From Streptomyces sp. Mut1 (GTDB taxonomy: Bacteria > Actinomycetota > Actinomycetes > Streptomycetales > Streptomycetaceae), in assembly GCF_030719295.1 (NCBI RefSeq), contig NZ_CP120997.1, forward strand, positions 6,582,001 through 6,646,000: a DNA stretch of 64,000 nucleotides, read 5' to 3'. Under the pieces are notes generated by a model. It searched no databases and was not told the DNA's origin. It saw nothing but the letters and a program-made list of their open reading frames with translations. Shown here one piece after another: positions 56,768-64,000 of the stretch (positions within the stretch are counted from its first letter, which is position 1; each line of letters begins with the position of its first letter). A program made the position numbers and the translations under genes.

Positions 56768-57798
56768 TTTCCGTACAGGGTGGTGGAGGGGGCGGAGGCC
56801 GGGGAGCAGTCGGACAGCGGCACCGGCTCACCCATGGCGACGAGGATCTTCCGGTCACCCGTGAACGCCTCGCGGCCGTGCGCGCAGAGGATGTTGTCGA
56901 CCAGCATCAGGTCGCCGGCCTGCCAGCTCTCCCGTACGGTCACCGCCTGGTACACCTCGTTGACTGCGTCCACCTCGGCGTCGGTGAGGGCGGTGCCGTC
57001 ACCGAGGTAGGTGTTGAACGGCAGCCCGTCCGCACCGAAGGTGTCGACCAGCACCTCGCGGACGTCCTCGTCGAGGGTGCGGGCGTTCCAGAACGCGAAG
57101 TGGTTGAACCAGGACCGCTCACCGGTCACCGGGTGCGTGATGATCGCCGACCGGCGCTGACGGGTACGCAGCGTGTCCTCGTCCAGCCACTCGTAGCCGA
57201 TGGCGTGCGCGTCGCAGTACTCCTCGGCACCCGCCGGCTCGTCCGAGGAGAACGCCTTGCGCCACGGCATGCCCGCCAGGTCGGAGTAGTTGCGCACCAG
57301 CAGCCAGCCCGCCTCCGCGAACCGCGCGGTCAGCTCCGGCGGCAGCATGGCCAGGGCGGCGCGCATGTCACCCACGGTGGTGGCGCCGCCCGTCTCGGGG
57401 GCGGTGACGCAGCCGAAGAGCAGCACGCCGGGGAAGTCGAGGGTGTAGCTGTTCTCGTTGTGCAGCCGGATCGGCTGGACGGCCGGCAGGTCCGTGGAGG
57501 AGAACACACCCTCCCCGAAGTCGGTGCGCGGGGTCGCTTTCTCCTTGTAGCCGGCCCGCTCCGCGACGAGCGCGTCACGCGCCGAGGCGAACGTCGCCGC
57601 GTCCGTCACCGGCAGGCCGCGCAGCATGACCGCCCCGGACCGGTGCAGCTCCGCCTGGATCGCGGGCCGATGGGCGGTCAGCCAGGCGGTGGCCTCCGCC
57701 ATGGTGGCGAACTCCGGCGTGTGGACGATCGCCGGCTTGCCGGGCTCCCGGACGGGGACGATGGCGGTGGTGGCGGGCGGCTGGGCGAGAGCGGTCAC
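56764..57798 (-). CDS. SyrP-like Fe(II)/2-oxoglutarate hydroxylase (TauD family)
   Basis: 344 aa. Iron ligands HNE (H113, E115, in LHNENSY) and a distal H near 307 in AHGREAF, with an arginine 2-3 residues later to bind 2-oxoglutarate. SyrP, KtzO and KtzP of this group beta-hydroxylate Asp or Glu while it is bound to a carrier domain. Here the gene overlaps the A-T gene (GTGA), so the residue loaded by NRPS-B, probably glutamine, is the likely substrate (inference). GTG at 57798 with AGAGGA upstream. Confidence 0.9.
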
Positions 57799-57839
57799 GA
57801 TGGGTTCCTCTTCCTTGAGTGGAGTTCGGCGGGGTGGGG

Positions 57840-58631
57840 TTACGCGGACGCGGCGGCGGACGCGGAGTCGCGCAGGGCGTCGAGGACCGGGTTCAGGCGG
57901 GCGAAGAAGCCCGGCAGGTCCTGCTGGAAGTAGAAGTGGTCGCCGGGCAGCACCTGCGGCACGACCTCGTCGCCGGTCACCTGCGACCAGCCGGCGAGCA
58001 TCTCCGCCGGGACGATCGGGTCGGCGTCCCCGCCGAACACGGCGACCGGGCAGTCCAGCCGGGCGTCCGGGGCGGTGCACCGGTAGGCGTCGTCGATCGC
58101 GAAGTCCGCCCGGATGGACGGCAGCACGATCTCGCGCAGCTCCGGGTCGTCCAGGATGCCGTCGTCCGTGCCGCCGCGCTCCTTGATGGCCGCGACCAGC
58201 TGGTCGTCGTCCAGCCGCTCCGGGTGCACCGGGCACTGGTTGGGCAGCACCGGCGCCCGGCACGCGGAGGCGATCAGCCCGCGCGGGGTGCGGCCGGCGG
58301 CGCGCAGCGCACGGGTCACCTCGAAGGCGACCAGGGACCCCATGCTGTGCCCGAACACCACCAGCTCCCCGGTGTCGGCCGGCAGCGAGTCCACCACCGG
58401 CTGCGCCAGGTCGTCCACGGAGACGGGCAGCTCCTCGCAGTAGCGGGCGCCGCGCCCCGGGTACTGGCCGATCAGCAGCCGCACATCGGCCGGCAGGTGC
58501 TCGCGCCAGCCGCCGTAGGCGTGGGCGTTGCCCCCGGCGTGCGGCAGCACCAGCAGCGACAGGCGGTGCGGGGTGTCACCGGGGAGGTCCCAGACGACGT
58601 CTTCGGGTGCGGGGGCCGGGGAGGTGGTCAT
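57840..58631 (-). CDS. Type II thioesterase
   Basis: 263 aa. Alpha/beta-hydrolase with nucleophile in GHSMG, an aspartate in FGGDADPIV and the histidine in GDHFYFQ. Such proteins clear wrong or stalled acyl groups from carrier domains, and this may matter here because several carriers depend on trans loading. The ATG overlaps the NRPS-A stop (ATGA, 58628-58631). Confidence 0.94.
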   Translation of the reverse strand: MTTSPAPAPEDVVWDLPGDTPHRLSLLVLPHAGGNAHAYGGWREHLPADVRLLIGQYPGRGARYCEELPVSVDDLAQPVVDSLPADTGELVVFGHSMGSLVAFEVTRALRAAGRTPRGLIASACRAPVLPNQCPVHPERLDDDQLVAAIKERGGTDDGILDDPELREIVLPSIRADFAIDDAYRCTAPDARLDCPVAVFGGDADPIVPAEMLAGWSQVTGDEVVPQVLPGDHFYFQQDLPGFFARLNPVLDALRDSASAAASA

Positions 58632-61600
58632 GAGCTGATCCGTTCTGTCTCGGTGCGACGGCGGAGGGTGGGCCGGGCCTTCTTCGGGGTGGCCGGCGCG
58701 GTCTTCAGCGCGGTGATGTGCTCGGCGAGCCGGGCGGGCGTCGGGTGCTCGAAGACGTCGCGGACGGTGAGCCGGACGTCGACGGCCACGGCGATGTGGT
58801 TGGTGAGGCGGGCGCCCAGGAGGGAGTGGCCGCCGTGGTGGAAGAAGTCGTCATCGATACTCAGCGCCTCACCGGCACCCAGCGTGCGGGTGAAGAGGCC
58901 GACCAGCGTCTCTTCGAGCGGCGTGCGCGGCGCCCGGCCCCCGGCGGAGACGACCGCCGCCGGCTCGGGAAGGGCACGTTTGTCGATCTTCCCGTTCGGT
59001 GTGAGCGGCAGCCGGTCGAGCGGGGTGAGGTACGTGGGAACGAGGTGCTCGGGCAGCCGCGCGGTGAGGTGACGGCGGATGTCCTCCATGGCCGCGGAAC
59101 CGCTGACCACATAGGCGGAGAGCTGGTCGCGGTGGGTGGTGACGGCGGCCTGGGTGATCTGCGGGTGGGCGAGGAGCGCGGCCTCGACCTCACTGGGCTC
59201 GACGCGGAAGCCGCGGATCTTCACCTGGTTGTCGGCGCGGCCGTCGTAGTGGAGGTGGCCGTGGTGGTCGTGGTGGGCGAGGTCGCCGGTGTGGTAGAGG
59301 CGGGTGCCGGGGGGTCCGTAGGGGTTGGGGGTGAAGGTGGTGGCGGTGAGGTCGGGTCGGTTGAGGTAGCCGTGGGCGAGTCCGTGGCCGGTGAGGTAGA
59401 GGTGGCCGGTGGTGCCGGGCGGGCAGGGGCGGAGAGCGTTGTCGAGGATGTAGGTGTTTTTGTTGGTGAGGGGGGTGCCGATGGGGATGGTGGTGTGGGG
59501 TTGGGTGGTGGGGGTGATGGTGTGGGTGGTGGTGAAGCCCATGGATTCGGCGGGGCCGTAGCCGTTGACCACTGTGGTGTGTGGTGAGGTTTGGTGGAGT
59601 TGGTGGATGTGGGTGGGGGAGGCGGCTTCGCCTCCGGTGTAGGCGGTGGTGACGGTGGTGAAGGCGTTGGGGTGTTCGTCGGTGAGGTAGTTGAAGAGGC
59701 TGGCGGAGAGTTGGAGCATGGTGACGCCGTGCTGCTGGGTGAGTTCGGCGATGAGTGCGGGTTCGGGTTTCTGTCCGGGTTGGAGGATGGTGGTGCCGCC
59801 GTGGAGGAGTGCGCCCCAGAATTCGAGGCTGAAGGCGTCCCAGGAGACGGGTGAGCACTGGAGGAAGACTTCGCCGGGTCCGAACGTCCCGTAGTTCTGT
59901 GCGGTGACGGTGGAGACGAGGTTGCGGTGGGAGGACAGGATGCCCTTGGGCCGGCCGGTGGACCCGGACGTGAACATCACACACGCCACATCGTTGCCCG
60001 CGATGGTCAGGCCGAGGTTGTCCGAGGAGTGCTCCGAGACCTCGTCCGGCCCTTCGACACATACGTCCCAGGTGCCTTCGAGACGCCCTGCGAGAGCGGC
60101 GCGGGTGACGAGGTGGCTGATTGCGGCCCCGGTGGCGGCGGAGCGGAGGCGTTCGTCCGGGAAGTCGGGGTCCAGGAGTACGTGTCCGGCGCCGGTCTTG
60201 AGTACGGCGATGAGTGCGGTGGCGAAGGTGGCGTCACGTTCCAGGAGGATGCCGGCGAGGTCGCCCCGGCCGAGTCCGCGTGAACGCAGGTGCCTGGCCC
60301 AGCGGTTGGCGGTGGCGTTCAGCTCGGTGTAGGTGATGCGCCGTTCGCCGTCGATGAGTGCGACGGCCTCCGGGGAGCGGGCCACCTGGGCCTCGAACCG
60401 TTCGACCAGCGAGGCGTCCCCGATGTCGACGGCGGACCCGGCCCACGGCCCGAGCAGCAGCTCCCGCTCGTCCGCCGACAGCACATCCAGCTCCGCGAGA
60501 CGCACCTCCGGATCGGCCAGGGTCTGGCGCAGCACCGTGCCGAGTACGGCGACCATCCGCTCGACGGTGGAGCGGTCGAACAGGTCCTCCGCGAACAGGA
60601 CCGTGCCGCGCAGCCCCTGGCCGTCGTCCGAGCGGAGCAGGAACTCCAGGTCGAACTTGGCCGCACCACTCGTGACATCGGGCACTCCGGTGACCCGGGC
60701 ATCGCCGAGCCGCAGGTCCGGCACGCCTCCCGTCTCCAGGGTGAGGCAGATCTGGAAGAGGGGGTGGCGGGAGAGGGTGCGGGTGGGGTTGAGGGTGTCG
60801 AGGACGAGGTCGAAGGGGGCGTCCTGGTGGGCGAAGGCGTCGAGGTCGGTGGTGCGGACGCGTTCGAGGAGTTGGCGGAAGGTGGGGTTGCCCTCGGTGT
60901 GGGTGCGTAGGACGAGGGTGTTGACGAAGAAGCCGACGAGGTCGCGGAGTGCTTCGTCGGTGCGGCCGGCGACGGGGGAGCCGATGGCCAGGTCCGTACC
61001 GGCGCCGAGCCGGGTCAGGGCGGCGGCGAGCGCGGCGTGCACGACCATGAACGGGGTGCATCCCTGGGCGCGGGCCAGTGCGCCGATCTGCTCGAAGAGG
61101 TCCTGCCCGAGTTCGACGTCGAGCTGCCCGCCGCGATGGGAGGCCCGCGCGGGGCGGGGGCGGTCGAGGTTCAGCGCGTGTTCCTCCGGTAGCCCTTCCA
61201 GTGTCTTGTGCCAGAAGGCCAGCTCCTGTCCCAGCACACTGTCCGCGTCGTCGGCCGAGCCCAACACCCGCTCCTGCCACACCGCGTAGTCCGCGTACTG
61301 CACTGTCAGGGGTTCCAGCACCCGGCGGCCCTCCTCGGTGCCGGCGATCCGTGCCTCGTAGGCCCGTGACAGGTCGTCGAAGAACACCGCGGTGGACCGG
61401 CCGTCCGTCGCGATGTGGTGCACCAGGAGGAAGAAGACCCAGGAGTCGTCACCGACCTTGAACAGCGTTGCCCTGAGGGGGAGTTCGCTGTGGAGGTCGA
61501 AGATGTGGCGGGCGGCATCAGCCATCGCCTCGTCCAGGCCGCCGGGGGCCGCCTCGCGGCGCTCGATGAGTACGCGGGCGTCCGTGGCCGGGAGGACGTG

Positions 61601-64000
61601 CTGGCGCGGCTCGCCGTCGACCGTCGCGAATACGGTCCGCAGGGGGGCGTGGCGTTCCACCACGTCGTTGAGCGCGGCCTCCAGGGCATCGGCGTCCAGC
61701 GGACCGGCCAGCCGCACGGCGATCGGGACGTTGTAGGCGGGGCTGGCGCCGTTGAGCTCGGCCAGCAGCCAGAGCCGGCGCTGAGCGAAGGAGACGGGCG
61801 CGTTGTCGTCACCGGTCCAGGCGCCGGCGGTGAGGGGCGGGAGCGCGGGCCGGCCCTTGAGGGTGCTGATGTGCTGGGCGAGGCGTGCCGGGGTGGGGTG
61901 CTGGAACACGTCCCGGATGGTCAGCCGCAGGCCCAGCACCTCGGCGATGTGGTTGGTGAGGCGGGCCGCCAGCAGCGAGTGACCGCCGTGGGCGAAGAAG
62001 CTGTCGTCCACGCCCACCGGTCCCGCCGTGCCCAGGACCCGGCTGAAGAGAGCGACCGTGACCTCTTCGAGCGGGTTCCGGGGTGCACGCGCCGTGCTCA
62101 CCATCGCGACCGGCTCGGGCAGGGCGCGCTTGTCGATCTTCCCATTGGGGGTGAGCGGCAGCCGGTCGAGCGGAGTCAGGTGGGCGGGGACCATGTGGTC
62201 GGGCAGCCGGTCGGTGAGGTGGCGGCGGACGTCCTCCGTCGTCACCGTGTCGGTGTCGATCACGACGTAGGCGGAGAGCTGGTCGTGGTGGGTGGTGACG
62301 GTGGCCTGGGTGATGTGGGGGTGGGCGAGGAGCGCGGTCTCGATCTCGGCGGGTTCGATGCGGAAGCCGCGGATTTTGACTTGGTTGTCGGCGCGGCCGT
62401 CGTAGTGGAGGTGGCCGTGGTGGTCGTGGTGGGCGAGGTCGCCGGTGTGGTAGAGGCGGGTGCCGGGGGGTCCGTAGGGGTTGGGGGTGAAGGTGGTGGC
62501 GGTGAGGTCGGGTCGGTTGAGGTAGCCGTGGGCGAGTCCGTGGCCGGTGAGGTAGAGGTGGCCGGTGGTGCCGGGCGGGCAGAGGCGGAGAGTGTTGTCG
62601 AGGATGTAGGTGTTTTTGTTGGTGAGGGGGGTGCCGATGGGGATGGTGGTGTGGGGTTGGGTGGTGGGGGTGATGGTGTGGGTGGTGGTGAAGCCCATGG
62701 ATTCGGCGGGGCCGTAGCCGTTGACCACTGTGGTGTGTGGTGAGGTTTGGTGGAGTTGGTGGATGTGGGTGGGGGAGGCGGCTTCGCCTCCGGTGTAGGC
62801 GGTGGTGACGGTGGTGAAGGCGTTGGGGTGTTCGTCGGTGAGGTAGTTGAAGAGGCTGGCGGAGAGTTGGAGCATGGTGACGCCGTGCTGCTGGGTGAGT
62901 TCGGCGATGAGTGCGGGTTCGGGTTTCTGTCCGGGTTGGAGGACGGTGGTGCCGCCGTGGAGGAGTGCGCCCCAGAATTCGAGGCTGAAGGCGTCCCAGG
63001 AGACGGGTGAGCACTGGAGGAAGACTTCGCCGGGTCCGAACGTCCCGTAGTTCTGTGCGGTGACGGTGGAGACGAGGTTGCGGTGGGAGGACAGGATGCC
63101 CTTGGGCCGGCCGGTGGACCCCGACGTGAACATCACACACGCCACATCGGAACCCACCAGTGGCACGCCGAGGTTTACGTCCGGCTCGTCGGCCGGGTCC
63201 TCCGAGGACCACGAGACCACGGTCCAGGGGCCCTGAACGCGCTGCCCGAGGGCCTCATCGGTGAGGAGCAGCGAGATCCCCGCGTCATCGGCGGCGGCGC
63301 GCAGGCGCTCATCGGGGAAGTCCGGGTCGAGCAGCGTGTAGCCGGCACCGGCCTTGACCACCGCGATCACCGCGGCGGCGAACGAAGCGCTACGTTCCAG
63401 GAGGATGCCGGCCAGATCGCCCCGGCCCAGACCACGTGAACGCAGCAGCCTGGCCCAGCGGTTGGCGGTGGCGTTCAGCTCGGTGTAGGTGATGCGCCGG
63501 TCGCCGTCGATGAGTGCGACGGCCTCCGGGGAGCGGGCCACCTGGGCCTCGAACCGTTCGACCAGTGAGGCGTCGCCGATGTCGACGGCGGACCCGGCCC
63601 AGGGCCCGAGCAGCAGCTTCCGCTCGTCCGCCGACAGCACGTCCAGCTCCGCGAGGTGTACATCCGGATCGGCCACTGCCTGCCGCAGCACCTCACCCAG
63701 GACGGCGACCATGCGCTGGACGGTCGAGTGGTCGAACAGGTCCTCCGCGAAGACGACCGCCCCGTGCAGGCTTCGGCTGTCGTCCGAGCGGAGCAGGAAC
63801 TCCAGGTCGAACTTGGCCGCCCCGTTGGTCAGACCCAGCACCTCGGCCGACGGGCCGTCACCACCCAGGTTCAGCGCCGGCGTCTCTCCCGCCTCCAGGG
63901 TGAGGCAGATCTGGAAGAGGGGGTGGCGGGAGAGGGTGCGGGTGGGGTTGAGGGTGTCGAGGACGAGGTCGAAGGGTGCGTCCTGGTGGGCGAAGGCGTC
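58628..64000 (-). CDS. NRPS-A (partial): ...C-A-T-C-A-T
   Basis: The frame is open to base 64000, so the N-terminus lies outside the window; 1790 residues are visible. Order: end of a C domain (64000 to about 63580), A1 (about 63570-62120), T1 (Ser at 61977-61979), C2 (about 61805-60480, HHIATDG), A2 (about 60410-58975), T2 (about 58930-58700). No thioesterase or epimerase. A1 and A2 have the same binding pocket, by eye DALQYGGGF, a code I cannot assign, so this protein inserts the same residue twice. The pocket region of the two modules is 99.5% identical in DNA while the flanks differ. This stretch is unusually rich in His, Thr and Pro codons (coding strand C-rich, G-poor) compared with the rest of the gene. 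Confidence 0.95.
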   Translation of the reverse strand, partial: DAFAHQDAPFDLVLDTLNPTRTLSRHPLFQICLTLEAGETPALNLGGDGPSAEVLGLTNGAAKFDLEFLLRSDDSRSLHGAVVFAEDLFDHSTVQRMVAVLGEVLRQAVADPDVHLAELDVLSADERKLLLGPWAGSAVDIGDASLVERFEAQVARSPEAVALIDGDRRITYTELNATANRWARLLRSRGLGRGDLAGILLERSASFAAAVIAVVKAGAGYTLLDPDFPDERLRAAADDAGISLLLTDEALGQRVQGPWTVVSWSSEDPADEPDVNLGVPLVGSDVACVMFTSGSTGRPKGILSSHRNLVSTVTAQNYGTFGPGEVFLQCSPVSWDAFSLEFWGALLHGGTTVLQPGQKPEPALIAELTQQHGVTMLQLSASLFNYLTDEHPNAFTTVTTAYTGGEAASPTHIHQLHQTSPHTTVVNGYGPAESMGFTTTHTITPTTQPHTTIPIGTPLTNKNTYILDNTLRLCPPGTTGHLYLTGHGLAHGYLNRPDLTATTFTPNPYGPPGTRLYHTGDLAHHDHHGHLHYDGRADNQVKIRGFRIEPAEIETALLAHPHITQATVTTHHDQLSAYVVIDTDTVTTEDVRRHLTDRLPDHMVPAHLTPLDRLPLTPNGKIDKRALPEPVAMVSTARAPRNPLEEVTVALFSRVLGTAGPVGVDDSFFAHGGHSLLAARLTNHIAEVLGLRLTIRDVFQHPTPARLAQHISTLKGRPALPPLTAGAWTGDDNAPVSFAQRRLWLLAELNGASPAYNVPIAVRLAGPLDADALEAALNDVVERHAPLRTVFATVDGEPRQHVLPATDARVLIERREAAPGGLDEAMADAARHIFDLHSELPLRATLFKVGDDSWVFFLLVHHIATDGRSTAVFFDDLSRAYEARIAGTEEGRRVLEPLTVQYADYAVWQERVLGSADDADSVLGQELAFWHKTLEGLPEEHALNLDRPRPARASHRGGQLDVELGQDLFEQIGALARAQGCTPFMVVHAALAAALTRLGAGTDLAIGSPVAGRTDEALRDLVGFFVNTLVLRTHTEGNPTFRQLLERVRTTDLDAFAHQDAPFDLVLDTLNPTRTLSRHPLFQICLTLETGGVPDLRLGDARVTGVPDVTSGAAKFDLEFLLRSDDGQGLRGTVLFAEDLFDRSTVERMVAVLGTVLRQTLADPEVRLAELDVLSADERELLLGPWAGSAVDIGDASLVERFEAQVARSPEAVALIDGERRITYTELNATANRWARHLRSRGLGRGDLAGILLERDATFATALIAVLKTGAGHVLLDPDFPDERLRSAATGAAISHLVTRAALAGRLEGTWDVCVEGPDEVSEHSSDNLGLTIAGNDVACVMFTSGSTGRPKGILSSHRNLVSTVTAQNYGTFGPGEVFLQCSPVSWDAFSLEFWGALLHGGTTILQPGQKPEPALIAELTQQHGVTMLQLSASLFNYLTDEHPNAFTTVTTAYTGGEAASPTHIHQLHQTSPHTTVVNGYGPAESMGFTTTHTITPTTQPHTTIPIGTPLTNKNTYILDNALRPCPPGTTGHLYLTGHGLAHGYLNRPDLTATTFTPNPYGPPGTRLYHTGDLAHHDHHGHLHYDGRADNQVKIRGFRVEPSEVEAALLAHPQITQAAVTTHRDQLSAYVVSGSAAMEDIRRHLTARLPEHLVPTYLTPLDRLPLTPNGKIDKRALPEPAAVVSAGGRAPRTPLEETLVGLFTRTLGAGEALSIDDDFFHHGGHSLLGARLTNHIAVAVDVRLTVRDVFEHPTPARLAEHITALKTAPATPKKARPTLRRRTETERISS
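59227..59993 (-). repeat. 767-bp repeat, copy 1 (A2 core of NRPS-A)
   Basis: Matches 62383-63149 at a constant offset of 3156 bp (1052 codons) with four substitutions (at 59427, 59437, 59788, 59966) and no gaps. It covers the adenylation core from the A3 loop to the A8 motif, including all but one of the specificity residues. Confidence 0.95.
62383..63149 (-). repeat. 767-bp repeat, copy 2 (A1 core of NRPS-A)
   Basis: Partner of 59227-59993. The reading frame is unbroken through both copies. Weaker similarity of the same modules continues to the right at the same offset (about 63393-63656 against 60237-60500) and, at 3159 bp, at 63899-64000 against 60740-60841. Confidence 0.95.

Noticed and set aside
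59591..59854. Identical 87-codon plus-strand frames at 59591 and 62747 that look like a duplicated small gene
   Set aside because: They lie inside the duplicated A-domain core on the opposite strand; the duplication explains their identity.

Overview
The window looks like a Streptomyces chromosome or a close actinomycete relative. GC content is very high, almost every codon ends in G or C, GTG starts are common, 4-bp ATGA/GTGA gene overlaps are frequent, and at least two genes look leaderless. The gene set (AllR/allantoinase/allantoicase, a sugar ABC transporter with a ROK kinase, several TetR and two-component systems) is typical of the genus. I found no tRNA, rRNA, CRISPR array, insertion sequence or phage gene.

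Layout. 1-2.1 kb: edge of a membrane gene divergent from an FtsX-type ABC exporter pair. 2.1-5.7 kb: allantoin catabolism (allR < > allB-alc) with a clear promoter and palindrome. 5.7-12.2 kb: aldo/keto reductase, SDR, EamA transporter, a 67-aa membrane protein, a NarL-type two-component pair and a P450. 12.4-18.7 kb: sugar ABC transporter operon, ROK kinase, a small membrane protein, then a PEP-mutase-family enzyme divergent from an ArsR regulator. 18.8-27.3 kb: carbohydrate block (GH20, GH1, TetR, serine hydrolase, GH3, SGNH hydrolase) linked by three copies of a 23-bp motif. 27.3-33.2 kb: TetR and a peptide/nickel-type ABC importer with a fused permease-ATPase. 33.4-34.7 kb: a membrane-anchored surface protein overlapping a class F sortase. 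34.8-36.7 kb: TetX-like FAD monooxygenase divergent from a TetR.

36.8-64 kb, all on the minus strand and continuing past the right edge, is a non-ribosomal peptide synthetase (NRPS) cluster. In transcription order: NRPS-A (partial, ..C-A-T-C-A-T), type II thioesterase, SyrP-like Fe(II)/2-oxoglutarate hydroxylase, NRPS-B (A-T), NRPS-C (C-T-C-[A remnant]-T), a terminator hairpin, NRPS-D (A-C-T-C-A-T-TE), MbtH-like protein, a second terminator, then an operon for a B12 glutamate mutase (S and E subunits), a truncated AsnRS-like protein, an FMN glutamate-synthase-like protein, an unknown 114-aa protein, an MFS exporter and a Sfp-type phosphopantetheinyl transferase.

How it may work together (inference): the second operon would turn glutamate into 3-methylaspartate and possibly amidate it to 3-methylasparagine. 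The AsnRS-like protein resembles archaeal asparagine synthetase. The NRPS has three carrier domains with no adenylation domain of their own, one adenylation domain with no carrier after it, and a stand-alone A-T protein with a glutamine-like specificity code beside a hydroxylase, so several building blocks must be loaded in trans. NRPS-A carries two almost identical A-domain cores (767 bp, 4 differences), which suggests recent gene conversion. The peptide cannot be named from sequence alone, because the cluster is cut at the window edge.
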